Shown piece after piece: positions 17,519-28,052 of a stretch of 64,000 bases of DNA. The notes under the pieces were generated by a model that did no database searches, was not told the DNA's origin, and was given only the letters and a program-made list of their open reading frames with translations. Position 1 is the stretch's first letter, and every line of letters begins with the position of its first letter. A program made the position numbers and the translations under genes. Source of the stretch: Candidatus Merdivivens pullicola (lineage in GTDB: Bacteria > Bacteroidota > Bacteroidia > Bacteroidales > UBA932); NCBI GenBank assembly GCA_017694945.1, contig JADIMA010000040.1, positions 1-64,000 of the forward strand, read 5' to 3'.

Positions 17519-17549
17519 GTAAGAAACAGTTGAGAAATTGCCGTTTTTT

Positions 17550-17580
17550 ATGGATGCCCGCTGATTCGGGCATCCATTTT
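17550..17580 (+). terminator. argF terminator hairpin
   Basis: ATGGATGCCCG-CTGATT-CGGGCATCCAT-TTTG, 11-bp perfect stem. Confidence 0.75.
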
Positions 17581-17608
17581 GTTTGTTGTACAGACCTGTT
17601 TTTGAAAT

Positions 17609-19624
17609 ATGGATTTTAAGATTAATTCTGCATATAAGCCGGCAGGAGACCAGCCGGAGGCTATTGGCCGGATTTCACAACTGCTTGAAAGCGGGGTGGA
17701 TGCCGTGACTTTGCTCGGAGTGACAGGCTCCGGCAAGACTTTCACAATGGCGAATGTGATAGAGAAGATGCAGCGTCCCGCGCTTGTTCTCAGCCACAAC
17801 AAGACACTGGCGGCGCAGTTGTACGGCGAGTTCAAGTCTTTTTTCCCGGACAACGCAGTGGAATATTTCGTCTCCTATTATGATTATTACCAGCCTGAAG
17901 CATATATTCCGACAACGGATACATATATTGAGAAAGATTTGAGTATCAACGAAGAGATTGAAAAACTCCGCCTTTCGGCCACCTCGGCCCTGCTTTCCGG
18001 AAGGAGGGACGTGATTGTGATTTCCAGCGTGTCTTGCCTGTACGGAATAGGAAATCCTGAAGATTTCCATGCCCAGATGGTTTCTGTCCGCAGAGGCGAT
18101 ACTGTTTCCCGGAACAAACTGCTGTATTCATTGGTCGATGCCCTTTACAACCGTACCGAAGGAGAGTTTACCCGTGGAAGTTTCAGGGTAAAGGGAGATG
18201 TGGTGGATATTTTCCCTGCATACGGCGATTATGCATACAGGATAGAGTTTTTCGGTGACGAGGTGGAGGAGATAAGCATGATAGAGCCGGTAACGGCGAT
18301 GAAACTGGATACCCTTGAACAGGCGATAATCTTTCCGGCAAACAATTTCGTTACGACAAGAGAGCGTTCGGTAAAGGCTGTTTCACAGATTCAGGACGAC
18401 CTTCACAAGCGTTACGAGTATTTCATGGAAATTGGCAGGACTCAGGAGGCCAACAGGCTCAAGCAGAGAGTTGAATACGATCTGGAGATGATAAAGGAGA
18501 TGGGGTACTGCCCCGGCATTGAGAACTATTCCCGTTATTTCGACGGGCGGGCGGAAGGAATGCGCCCTTTCTGTCTTATCGATTATTTCCCTGACGATTT
18601 TCTTACGTTCATTGATGAATCCCACGTGACTCTGCCGCAGATAAGGGCCATGTTCGGAGGGGATCATTCGCGGAAAAACATATTGATAGACTACGGGTTC
18701 AGATTACCTGCCGCTGCCGACAACAGGCCTTTGAAGTTTGATGAATTCGAGGAGATAACGGGGCAGACCGTATATGTGAGCGCAACTCCCGGCGATTATG
18801 AACTGGAAAAGACCGGAGGGGAGATTGTGGAACAGGTCGTAAGGCCGACCGGGCTTCTTGATCCTCCGATAGAGGTAAGGCCTGTAAAGAACCAGATAGA
18901 CGATCTCATGGAGGAAGTCCAGTTGCGCATTGAAAGGAACGAAAGAGTGCTTGTCACTACCCTGACAAAGAGGATGGCTGAAGAACTGGACAAATATCTG
19001 AACCGTGCAGGGGTGCGCTCCAGATATATACATTCTGATGTGGACACACTTGAAAGGGTTGAAATCATAGAGGATTTCAAGGCCGGAAGTTTTGATGTGC
19101 TGGTTGGAGTGAACCTTCTCAGGGAGGGGCTCGATATCCCGTCGGTGTCTCTTGTCGCGATACTTGATGCCGACAAGGAGGGCTTTCTACGCAGCGGCCG
19201 CTCTCTTACCCAGACGGCCGGAAGGGCGGCAAGGAACGTTAACGGATTGGTAATCATGTATGCAGATACTGTTACCAAATCCATGCAGGAGACTATTGAC
19301 GAGACCAACCGCCGTCGCGAGAAGCAGATGGCATACAACAGGGAACACGGCATAGTTCCCAAGCAGGTTGAGACGAAGATGAATACCCTGGTGCCTGCTT
19401 CCGGCAAGTCGCAGCGTCCTTACAGTCAACATGATGCACCACCGGCTGCATTGAATGATCCCGTACTGTCGAAGATGAACCGCAGTGAACTGGAAGACGC
19501 CATGCAGGATGCCCGGCAGAGGATGGAGGAAGCGGCCCGCAATCTGGATTTCGTGAATGCGGCCAGGTACAGGGATGAAATGTGGGAGATAAAAGATGTC
19601 ATTCTTGACAGATTCAAAAACTGA
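17609..19624 (+). CDS. uvrB: Excinuclease ABC subunit B
   Basis: GVTGSGKTFTMANVI, full-length UvrB helicase motifs and C-terminal UVR motif. Confidence 0.98.
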   Translation: MDFKINSAYKPAGDQPEAIGRISQLLESGVDAVTLLGVTGSGKTFTMANVIEKMQRPALVLSHNKTLAAQLYGEFKSFFPDNAVEYFVSYYDYYQPEAYIPTTDTYIEKDLSINEEIEKLRLSATSALLSGRRDVIVISSVSCLYGIGNPEDFHAQMVSVRRGDTVSRNKLLYSLVDALYNRTEGEFTRGSFRVKGDVVDIFPAYGDYAYRIEFFGDEVEEISMIEPVTAMKLDTLEQAIIFPANNFVTTRERSVKAVSQIQDDLHKRYEYFMEIGRTQEANRLKQRVEYDLEMIKEMGYCPGIENYSRYFDGRAEGMRPFCLIDYFPDDFLTFIDESHVTLPQIRAMFGGDHSRKNILIDYGFRLPAAADNRPLKFDEFEEITGQTVYVSATPGDYELEKTGGEIVEQVVRPTGLLDPPIEVRPVKNQIDDLMEEVQLRIERNERVLVTTLTKRMAEELDKYLNRAGVRSRYIHSDVDTLERVEIIEDFKAGSFDVLVGVNLLREGLDIPSVSLVAILDADKEGFLRSGRSLTQTAGRAARNVNGLVIMYADTVTKSMQETIDETNRRREKQMAYNREHGIVPKQVETKMNTLVPASGKSQRPYSQHDAPPAALNDPVLSKMNRSELEDAMQDARQRMEEAARNLDFVNAARYRDEMWEIKDVILDRFKN

Positions 19625-19636
19625 AAAATTTAGTTT

Positions 19637-21739
19637 ATGGAAGATATTTTTGTCGAAAAAGCATATAAGATAGCGGAAAAGGCTCTTGAAGGCATGAAGA
19701 GAGGCAACAATGCCCCTTTTATAACCCATCCGGTGGGAGTGGCGAAAATCGTATGCGATGAAATCGGGATGGGAAAGGACTGCGCTGCAGCCGTGTTCCT
19801 TCACGAGGCAACGCGTTTCCGTCCCGAAATACTTGAAAGCGAGGATTTCCTTTCTTTTCCACAGGATATAAGGAACATTGCAGTAAGCCTCAATAGGATT
19901 TCTACTATCCGGCCTAAAGACACGAGACTTGAGGCCGATACATACAGGAGGCTGATTATCAGTTATTCACGCGACCCTCGTGTAACTCTGATAAAACTGG
20001 CGGATCGTTTGGAGGTAATGCGTAACATCCGGTTGCTTCCGAAGTCTTCGCGCGAGATGAAGGTTGTCGAGAGCCAGATGCTGTATGTCCCTATTGCGCA
20101 TCAGATAGGCCTGTATTCATTAAAGGGGGAGCTTGAAGACATATATCTGAAATATACGGAACCTGCCATATACAATTCCATTACCAACAAACTCCGTCTT
20201 ACGGCCAAGGACAGGGAAGAGCAGATGTCCAGATTTATCGAGCCTCTGAAACAGAGACTTTCGGATGCCGGAATAAGTTACCAGTTGAAAGCCAGGACAA
20301 AGACCGCCTATTCGATATGGCGTAAGATGGTCAAGCAGGATGTCCCGTTTGAAAAGGTATATGATGTATATGCCATACGGTTTATCATAGATTGCCCTCC
20401 GGACAGAAAGACGGAACACGAAATGTGCTGGAATGTGTTTTCTTACGTGACAAGCGAGTACAAATACGATACTTCCCGTCTGAGAGACTGGCTGTCAAAG
20501 CCTAAACCGAACGGATACGAGTCTTTGCACGTTACGATCGAGTTTGAGGACAAGGTTCCTCTCGAGGTACAGATCAGGACAAGGAGGATGGATATTGTCG
20601 CCGAGTCGGGAGGTGCTTCCCACTGGTCGTACAAAGGGGTCAGAATGGAGCAATACATGCAGGAATGGCTGGCTTCGGTGCGTAATGTGATGTCGCAGCA
20701 GGAGCGGTTTTCATATGACAACATGCCCGACAATATATGTAACGATGTGTTTGTATATACGCCTTCCGGCGAGTTGAAGCAACTTCGTTACGGGGCGACC
20801 CTGCTTGACTTTGCGTTTGCGATACATACTAACATTGGCCTGAAATGCAGCGGAGGCATGGTCAACGGCAAACGCGTGTCCATAAGGGAGAAACTTGCTA
20901 CGGGCGATGTCGTGGAGGCGGTGACTAACAAGAACCAGCGTCCGAATCTCGGGTGGCTCGATATCGCGGTGACATCCAAGGCGAGGACGAAGATACGCCA
21001 GAAACTTGCCGAAGATGAGTTCAAAAAGGCTTCAGAAGGCAAGGAACTCATGTCAAGGAGGCTGAAAAACTGGAAACTTGAACTGACGGACGAGGATTTG
21101 GGGTTCCTGATCAAAAAATATTCGCTCAAAAGCATAAATGAGTTTTATTGCGCTGTAGCGGAGAACAAAATTGATATTTTTGAAATAAAATCTTATCTTT
21201 CGGGCAAAGATATGCCGCAGGAGTTGCGCCATCCGTCATCCAGGGCAGTTGAAGATACTCCCAAAGAGCCTTCCGGGAATATAAAAAGCGACGTGCTTGT
21301 CATCGGAGGGAATATCAACAATATAGGCTACAGGATGGCCAAATGCTGCAATCCGGTATATGGAGACGATGTGTTCGGGTTCATCTCCGTAAAAGACGGG
21401 ATTACCATACACAGGGTATCATGTCCGAATGCTGCAAGGCTTATAGAAAGGTACCCGTACCGGATTCAGCGTGTGCGTTGGAGCGGCAGTTCTGCTTCCA
21501 CTTCCTTTCAGGTGACGCTGAAGGTGCTTTGCCGTGGTGAAAAGAACCTGGGCGCCCCTGTGATGGAGGCTGTCTCGCAGTACAAGGCATCTGTAAGGTC
21601 GATGGTAGTGAACGAACGCAATTCCAGGGATGTGACCCATGAAATCGAACTGAAACTGTCCGTCCCGAACAATCTGGAACTGGACAAAGTCATATCGGCG
21701 GTAAAGAAGGTCAAGGATGTTACAAATGTTCTCAGATGA
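19637..21739 (+). CDS. RelA/SpoT family (p)ppGpp synthetase (HD domain appears degenerate)
   Basis: Synthetase motifs [39 protein letters not shown] domain [30 protein letters not shown] motif reads [11 protein letters not shown]. Confidence 0.93.
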   Translation: MEDIFVEKAYKIAEKALEGMKRGNNAPFITHPVGVAKIVCDEIGMGKDCAAAVFLHEATRFRPEILESEDFLSFPQDIRNIAVSLNRISTIRPKDTRLEADTYRRLIISYSRDPRVTLIKLADRLEVMRNIRLLPKSSREMKVVESQMLYVPIAHQIGLYSLKGELEDIYLKYTEPAIYNSITNKLRLTAKDREEQMSRFIEPLKQRLSDAGISYQLKARTKTAYSIWRKMVKQDVPFEKVYDVYAIRFIIDCPPDRKTEHEMCWNVFSYVTSEYKYDTSRLRDWLSKPKPNGYESLHVTIEFEDKVPLEVQIRTRRMDIVAESGGASHWSYKGVRMEQYMQEWLASVRNVMSQQERFSYDNMPDNICNDVFVYTPSGELKQLRYGATLLDFAFAIHTNIGLKCSGGMVNGKRVSIREKLATGDVVEAVTNKNQRPNLGWLDIAVTSKARTKIRQKLAEDEFKKASEGKELMSRRLKNWKLELTDEDLGFLIKKYSLKSINEFYCAVAENKIDIFEIKSYLSGKDMPQELRHPSSRAVEDTPKEPSGNIKSDVLVIGGNINNIGYRMAKCCNPVYGDDVFGFISVKDGITIHRVSCPNAARLIERYPYRIQRVRWSGSSASTSFQVTLKVLCRGEKNLGAPVMEAVSQYKASVRSMVVNERNSRDVTHEIELKLSVPNNLELDKVISAVKKVKDVTNVLR

Positions 21740-24576
21740 GTATGGAGAAAAATATAGTCATAAAAGGAGCAAGGGTAAATAACCTTAAAAATATCGATGT
21801 GGAGATTCCACGGGGGGAACTCACTGTCATAACGGGCATTTCGGGTTCCGGAAAATCTTCGCTTGCTTTCGACACCCTGTTCGCCGAAGGCCAGCGGCGT
21901 TTTGCTGAAAGCCTTTCTTCGTATGCCAGGCAGTTTCTGGGGCGAATGTCCAAGCCGGATGTGGATTCGGTTGACGGGATTCCGCCCGCGATAGCCATCG
22001 AACAGAAAGTCAACAGCCGCAATCCCCGCTCTACGGTAGGGACATCGACAGAGATATATGACTTGCTCCGTACAGTGTTTGCAAAGATAGGGAGGACATT
22101 TTCTCCGGTGTCGGGCCGGGAGGTGAAAAAGGAAGGCATGGCGGATGTCGCTTCTTTTGTCTGTTCCATGCCGGGAACATATTATGTTCTTGCCGATTTC
22201 GGCTGGAAAGACAAGGGACACAGAATCGAAATGCTGCTTGCCCTGAAGGAGGAGGGGTTTTCCCGTCTTTTCAAAGACGGCGCTCCGGTAAGGATAGACG
22301 AGTTGCTGTCGGATGAATCCGGACTTGACGGGGACGAGGTGTATCTGCTGGTTGACAGGCTCAGGGTGGAAGACCGGCGGATGGATTCCGACGACGAACT
22401 CAGGGACAGGATATATGACTCTTCAAAGACTGCATTTGAAAAAGGGGGAGGATATATGAAAGTGGCCCGGGACAGTGGAGACGGGCTGGTTTTCAGAGAG
22501 TTTTCCAGCCGTTTTGAGGCGGATGGCATCAAGTTCGAAGAGCCGTCCGAACTCCTGTTCAGTTTCAACAATCCTCTCGGGGCATGTCCGAGATGCGGGG
22601 GATTCGGCAAAGTGGAAGGCATAGATGAAGACCTTGTCGTTCCTGACAAGAGCCTTTCCGTCTATGAAGGGGCTGTCGTATGCTGGCGAGGGGAGGTTAT
22701 GAAATATTTTTATGACAACTGCATCCTGAATGCTGAAAAATACGGTCTCCCCATCCATGTCCCTTATTCGGAACTGACACGCCGTCAGCGCAATGTCCTG
22801 TGGAAAGGTGAGGGCGACCTGATAGGGATAGACGGTTTTTTCAAATGGGTGGAGAGCAACCGTTATAAAATACAGTACAGATATATGCTGAGCCGTTTCA
22901 CAGGCCGGACGGTCTGCCCTGAATGCGAAGGAAGCAGGCTCAGGAAAGAGGCCCTGTATGTGAAAGTCGCCGGTAAGAACATAAATGAAATGCTGTCTAT
23001 GAGCATAGGTGGGCTGTATGATTTCCTTGACGGTATCAGCCTTGATGCCTATGAACTCAAAGTCGCCGGAAAAGTCATCGATGAAATCAGGCAGAGACTT
23101 TCGTATATAGTCAAGGTCGGCCTTTCGTATCTGACTCTCGACAGGCTGAGCAATTCTCTTTCCGGCGGTGAAAGCCAGCGTATCAATCTTGTGAGCGCTC
23201 TCGGTAGTTCTCTTGTCGGTTCCCTCTATGTGCTCGACGAACCGAGCATAGGCCTGCATCCTCGCGATACCCGCCGGCTCATATCCGTACTTAAAGATTT
23301 GAGGGATCTTGGAAATACCGTAGTCGTTGTAGAGCATGACAGGGAGATAATCGAGGCTGCCGACTGCCTGATCGACATGGGCCCCTATGCCGGTATTTAC
23401 GGAGGACAGGTCATGTACTCCGGCCCGATTCCGGAAAAATTTCCCGAAGGCTCGGAGTCGCTGACCATGCAGTTCCTGTTCGGGCGCAGGAGCGTGGCTT
23501 CCGAAAGGAATAAGCGCGGCTGGTCGGAATCCCTGAGGATTTCCGGCGTTTCGCACCACAATCTCAAGAACATATCTGTTGAAATTCCTCTCGGGGTAAT
23601 GACGGCTGTTACCGGAGTCAGCGGCAGCGGCAAGTCCTCTCTCGTCGGGGATGTGCTTTATCCGGCCCTTATGAGGCATTTCAACAGGGTGGCCGAGAAG
23701 CCGGGCACATACCGCGAACTCGGGGGCGACCTGTCGTCCATAACTTCCGTGGAGTATATCGATCAGAACCCGATAGGGAAGAGTTCCCGTTCCAATGCAG
23801 TGACATATCTGAAAATATACGACGATATCAGAAAATTGTATGCTTCGCAGAAGTATGCGCAGATGAACGGCTTCACTCCTTCGTTTTTCTCATTCAACGG
23901 AGGTGACGGGCGTTGTCCCGAATGTCTCGGCGAAGGTGTTGTGCGCATAGGCATGCAGTTCATGGCCGATGTTACCATGGTTTGCGAAAGTTGCGGAGGA
24001 AAACGTTTCAAACCCGAAATACTGGAGGTCAAGTACAAGGACAAATCCATAAATGAGATTCTGGACATGAGTGTTGCCGAGGCGATAGAGTTTTTCTCCG
24101 ACAGCAGCGATCCGCTTTCCGTAAGGATAGCGAAACGGCTTCAGCCTCTTGTGGATGTCGGCCTTTCGTATATCCGTCTCGGGCAAAGCAGCAGTACGCT
24201 TTCCGGCGGGGAGAGCCAGAGGGTGAAACTTGCGGCCTTTCTTGCCTGCGGCGGATATTCTTCGGATGAGCAGGTTACGCGCGCCGGTACGAAGGATGAA
24301 AGGATACTGTTCATTTTCGACGAACCTACGACGGGGCTGCATTTCTATGATGTTGAAAAACTCCTGAAGTCTTTCGACGCCCTGCTTTCACTCGGACATT
24401 CGATTCTTGTAGTCGAACACAATCTTGATGTCATTTCGGCAGCCGACTGGGTGATAGACCTTGGCCCTGACGGAGGAGAGGCCGGGGGAGAGATAGTGTT
24501 TGCAGGGAAGCCGGAGGTTCTGCGCCGGAGGACGGATCTTTTTACGGGGGCGGCCCTGGCAGGACTTATCTTGTAA
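21736..24576 (+). CDS. uvrA: Excinuclease ABC subunit A
   Basis: [47 protein letters not shown](N/V), zinc motifs; overlaps rsh stop by 4 bp. Confidence 0.98.
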   Translation: MSMEKNIVIKGARVNNLKNIDVEIPRGELTVITGISGSGKSSLAFDTLFAEGQRRFAESLSSYARQFLGRMSKPDVDSVDGIPPAIAIEQKVNSRNPRSTVGTSTEIYDLLRTVFAKIGRTFSPVSGREVKKEGMADVASFVCSMPGTYYVLADFGWKDKGHRIEMLLALKEEGFSRLFKDGAPVRIDELLSDESGLDGDEVYLLVDRLRVEDRRMDSDDELRDRIYDSSKTAFEKGGGYMKVARDSGDGLVFREFSSRFEADGIKFEEPSELLFSFNNPLGACPRCGGFGKVEGIDEDLVVPDKSLSVYEGAVVCWRGEVMKYFYDNCILNAEKYGLPIHVPYSELTRRQRNVLWKGEGDLIGIDGFFKWVESNRYKIQYRYMLSRFTGRTVCPECEGSRLRKEALYVKVAGKNINEMLSMSIGGLYDFLDGISLDAYELKVAGKVIDEIRQRLSYIVKVGLSYLTLDRLSNSLSGGESQRINLVSALGSSLVGSLYVLDEPSIGLHPRDTRRLISVLKDLRDLGNTVVVVEHDREIIEAADCLIDMGPYAGIYGGQVMYSGPIPEKFPEGSESLTMQFLFGRRSVASERNKRGWSESLRISGVSHHNLKNISVEIPLGVMTAVTGVSGSGKSSLVGDVLYPALMRHFNRVAEKPGTYRELGGDLSSITSVEYIDQNPIGKSSRSNAVTYLKIYDDIRKLYASQKYAQMNGFTPSFFSFNGGDGRCPECLGEGVVRIGMQFMADVTMVCESCGGKRFKPEILEVKYKDKSINEILDMSVAEAIEFFSDSSDPLSVRIAKRLQPLVDVGLSYIRLGQSSSTLSGGESQRVKLAAFLACGGYSSDEQVTRAGTKDERILFIFDEPTTGLHFYDVEKLLKSFDALLSLGHSILVVEHNLDVISAADWVIDLGPDGGEAGGEIVFAGKPEVLRRRTDLFTGAALAGLIL

Positions 24577-25558
24577 GTCTTTCAATGAACAGATAGATAT
24601 ATTTTGCTCTCATTTCCAGTGCTTTCCTGTCAATGTTGGCGATTGTGTCGCTGGTCTTGTAAGTGTGTTTGTTTATTCCGGAAGTAAACATAAGGGAGAC
24701 AATTCCGTTGTCTATGAAGTTCACCTGGTCTGAAAGCCGCAGGAACAGGTCGGAAAATTTTTTGCTTCCGTAGTAGTCGAAACCTATGCCGAGATCAGGA
24801 ATGAAATATCTTCCCGTTACTTCAAGGACGGTTCTGTCGTATTCTTCAAGTGCTTCGCTTCCGAGAACCATCAGGTATTCCCGGTGGTATGGATCAATGG
24901 GTTCGAGAATCGAGCCTAACTGGTCGATGTTCGCCATGAATGCTATCTTGTCTCTGCTGATTTTCTCTCCAGATACAGGGTCGGCTATCCCTTCCTGTGA
25001 CAGCAGGGAGTCCACGAAAGCCCTTGAGCCGGCCATGCTGTATTCTTTGGCGTCAAAGGCTACGAGGATGACGGAGCGGCTTGCAGTGTCTTTCAGGAAA
25101 CGGTTCATTGCGAACTGGCGGGCCAGATACCCCAGTGCGGCCACTCCCGAGGCGTTGTCATCCGCTCCCGGATAAATCTTTCCGTCGAGTTTCCCGAGAT
25201 GGTCGTAGTGCGCTCCGATTATTATATATGGTTTTTCGTATTTTTCATGATTGTTGCCCCTGATGATTCCTGCAAGATTCCTGCATACTGCCGTGCCGCC
25301 AGCGGTCTTTGTCGTGAAAGGCTGTGCGTACCCGTCTTTGAAAAGCGGGGTGAGGCGTGCGTTTTCAAAAATGCTTTCAATATATACTGCCGCTTCAAAG
25401 GAGCCTGTTGTTCCGCTGGAACGCCCTCCGCATGTCTGTGAGGAAAGGAATTCCACGGCATACATCATGTCGGCGTTGTAGGGCGGCTGGGAATGTGATG
25501 TGCCGAGGCTGAGTACGAAACAGAGGACGATGGATATTGTCAGGCGGGTATATGTCAT
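24566..25558 (-). CDS. M28-family peptidase (secreted aminopeptidase-like); start probably MTYTRLTISI at 25558
   Basis: IIIGAHYDHLG, YPGADDNASGVAALGYLAR zinc-peptidase motifs; signal peptide follows the revised start. Confidence 0.88.
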   Translation of the reverse strand: MTYTRLTISIVLCFVLSLGTSHSQPPYNADMMYAVEFLSSQTCGGRSSGTTGSFEAAVYIESIFENARLTPLFKDGYAQPFTTKTAGGTAVCRNLAGIIRGNNHEKYEKPYIIIGAHYDHLGKLDGKIYPGADDNASGVAALGYLARQFAMNRFLKDTASRSVILVAFDAKEYSMAGSRAFVDSLLSQEGIADPVSGEKISRDKIAFMANIDQLGSILEPIDPYHREYLMVLGSEALEEYDRTVLEVTGRYFIPDLGIGFDYYGSKKFSDLFLRLSDQVNFIDNGIVSLMFTSGINKHTYKTSDTIANIDRKALEMRAKYIYLFIERLTR

Positions 25559-25620
25559 TTTACAGTTAAATTTAGCGGCTGCAAAGTTAGGAACTGTTTC
25601 GATTTTTTCTAAAAAAATAC

Positions 25621-25967
25621 GATTATCCGCAAAAATATCCCCTTGTATGGGAGAAAGTGCCTTCCGGCAGTATGCTCCGGGCATGGTGGCCTGAATCGTG
25701 CAACGGCATGAAGCGCACCAATGCCACGCCCCGACTTAATTTTTGTTTATACAACCCATTGTAAATCAGTAATAAACAACACGCACCACGAAAAATAAGT
25801 GTGGATTTCAAGGGCTTCCGAACCCCTCAGAATCCACACTTATAAAATATTGTTACAATAGTAATTCGCTATATATCAATATATTGTAATATCTTTGAAT
25901 TAAGTCGGGGCGTGGCCCAAAGAAGGCGTATCCGCTTATTCTTCAAGAGGTATTTTTGCGGATAATC
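25621..25967. repeat. Dispersed palindromic repeat element, copy B (inverted relative to copy A)
   Basis: TIRs GATTATCCGCAAAAATATCCCCTTG / AAGAGGTATTTTTGCGGATAATC; nested IRs GCCACGCCCCGACTTAATT...AATTAAGTCGGGGCGTGGC; 43-nt near-palindrome 25798-25840 identical to copy A. Confidence 0.88.
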
Positions 25968-26018
25968 ATAAAAAAAAATTATTTTTGCAATCCGGCTTGT
26001 GTGTTGCCGGTTAAAAAT

Positions 26019-28052
26019 ATGGATTCGGTTTGGAAATATATCATAGTCGCTTTCGCCGTGCTTTTTGCCGTGTGTCCGGAAGTGTCGGGGCAATATGATA
26101 CCGACAGGTTTTATCTGCGGGGTCGGCAGGCACTCATAGAAGGCAAGTATTCGACGGCGATAGAAAACTTCAATATTCTCGTCCGCCTTGATCCGGACAG
26201 TTACGAGACGTTTTTTTTCCGTGGCATAGCGAAATACAATCTTGGGGATTTCCGCGGGGCGCTGGATGACTTCGACATGGCTGTCGAAATCAATCCCGTC
26301 TATACGGATGCATATCATTATAAGGGCATTACCCTTAGCCGTATAGGCAAGTATGACGAGGCTCTTGAAAACATAAACGAGGCCGTTTCGCTCCGCCCTG
26401 GCTTTATTCCGCTGTATTTCAGCCGCGGTGTGACTTATTTCCTATCCCAGAGGTTTGAAGATGCGGTGCGGGATTTCAACCGTTTTATTGCGCAGGAACC
26501 GGACGAGGCGACGGCGTATCTCAACAGAGGGGCTTCCTATCTGTATCTCGGGGACACACTCAAGGCTTTGGATGATTATGACATGGCCATCAGGCTGGAC
26601 AGGTTCGATCCTGAAGGATATATCCGCAGAGGCAGGCTGTATGCAATGTCCGGACGGCAGCAGGACGCGCTGTCCGATATGGACAGGGCGATTTCACTCG
26701 ATACTTCCAATACTTTCGCGTATTTCAACAGGGCTATTCTCCGTTATGACAACAGGGACATACGCGGGGCAATGTCGGATTTGAACAGGGTTCTGGAGGA
26801 TGAACCGGGCAATGCACTGACGCTTTACAACCGCGGGCTTATCCGCGCCCAGGTGATGGATTACGAGGGGGCGTTGGACGATCTTGACAGGGTCATCGCC
26901 ATCAATCCCCGGAATGTGCTGGCTTATTTCAACAGGGCTTCGGTTTTCATTGAAATGGGCAGGTACTGGGATGCGATACACGATTATGACAAGGCGATAG
27001 AACTTTATCCGGATTTTGCCAAGGCGTACATGAACAGGTCTTACCTTAAGAACCTTATGGGGTTTGCCGCTGAATCAAGGAAAGATTACGAGACGGCCCA
27101 GAGCAAGATTGAAGAGTACCAGAAGAAGGTGAGTACCGCCGAAGGCGCTTCGGCTTTCGCAGATACGGCAAGGCAGTACAGTTCTTTGCTGAGTCTCGAT
27201 GCCGAGTTCGCGCAGCACGATTTCAATGACGAACTTTTGCAGTACAGGGACATCGATGTAAGGCTGAGGCCGATGTACAAGATAACCCCGGGGCAGAAAG
27301 CCCCATGGTCACGGTTGGACAAAGGCTATGAGAACCCGTCTGCTGATTCGTTGCTTGCCAGCCTGCCTTTCTCGGCAATAGTGTCCAATGGGGAGGACGG
27401 CGTCGGTGAGGCCGGTGAGAGATATTCCGATTTTCTTGAAGTCATCTCCAAAGATCTTTCTGAAAACAGGGGCGACCAGGCAATGGAACTTTTTGCGAAG
27501 GGGATACTGGAGTCGGAAGAACAGCAATTCAATTCCGCAATGGAAGACTATACCTCGGCAATAGAGTCGTCTTCGGATGCCTCAAACATCCTGCAGGCGA
27601 TGATTTACATGAACCGTGGCGCGCTCCAGGCGGATATGATAGAGTTCATTTCTTCCATGCAGCACAATGTGCAGGTGCTTACATTGGACAACAGCCGCAG
27701 CACGACTACGGCCCGGGTTCAGGATCAGACGATGAACAGGTATGATTACAGTGAGGCCATCGGGGACATGATCAAGGCGTCGATGCTTTATGGAGAATAT
27801 CCTTACATATTTTTCAATCTCGGCAATCTTTTCGTACTGTCGTCCGAACATACTGAGGCCATTGACAATTACACGCGGGCCATCGAACTCTTCCCTTATT
27901 TCGGAGATGCGTTCTTCAACCGCGGCCTTGTTCTGATATATCTGAAGGACAAGGAAAAAGGCTGCATCGACCTGTCAAAGGCAGGCGAACTCGGGATTGA
28001 CGATGCTTACAGCGTAATCAATAAATATTGCGAAGAGGAGCAACTGTTATAG
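26019..28052 (+). CDS. Exported tetratricopeptide-repeat protein (start probably MDSVWKY at 26019)
   Basis: Signal peptide then many TPR units (e.g. YFNRAILRYDNRDIRGAMSDLNRVLEDEPGNALTLYNRGL). Confidence 0.88.
   Translation: MDSVWKYIIVAFAVLFAVCPEVSGQYDTDRFYLRGRQALIEGKYSTAIENFNILVRLDPDSYETFFFRGIAKYNLGDFRGALDDFDMAVEINPVYTDAYHYKGITLSRIGKYDEALENINEAVSLRPGFIPLYFSRGVTYFLSQRFEDAVRDFNRFIAQEPDEATAYLNRGASYLYLGDTLKALDDYDMAIRLDRFDPEGYIRRGRLYAMSGRQQDALSDMDRAISLDTSNTFAYFNRAILRYDNRDIRGAMSDLNRVLEDEPGNALTLYNRGLIRAQVMDYEGALDDLDRVIAINPRNVLAYFNRASVFIEMGRYWDAIHDYDKAIELYPDFAKAYMNRSYLKNLMGFAAESRKDYETAQSKIEEYQKKVSTAEGASAFADTARQYSSLLSLDAEFAQHDFNDELLQYRDIDVRLRPMYKITPGQKAPWSRLDKGYENPSADSLLASLPFSAIVSNGEDGVGEAGERYSDFLEVISKDLSENRGDQAMELFAKGILESEEQQFNSAMEDYTSAIESSSDASNILQAMIYMNRGALQADMIEFISSMQHNVQVLTLDNSRSTTTARVQDQTMNRYDYSEAIGDMIKASMLYGEYPYIFFNLGNLFVLSSEHTEAIDNYTRAIELFPYFGDAFFNRGLVLIYLKDKEKGCIDLSKAGELGIDDAYSVINKYCEEEQLL

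Noticed and set aside
22423-23679. 418-aa minus-strand ORF
   Set aside because: Antisense to uvrA; no domain and low-complexity basic composition.
25559-25684. N-terminal extension of the M28 peptidase ORF (MPGAYCRKALSPIQG...)
   Set aside because: Extension reads into repeat element B; the signal peptide at MTYTRLTISIVLCFVLSLGTSHS indicates the start at 25558.
25956-26018. N-terminal extension of TPR ORF (MRIIIKKNYFCNPACVLPVKN)
   Set aside because: Translated from the repeat element tip; MDSVWKYIIVAFAVLFAV (26019) is a proper signal peptide start.
26211-26218. T8 run inside the TPR gene as a phase-variation tract
   Set aside because: Only 8 bases, encodes FFF in an intact frame, and no evidence of alternative lengths.
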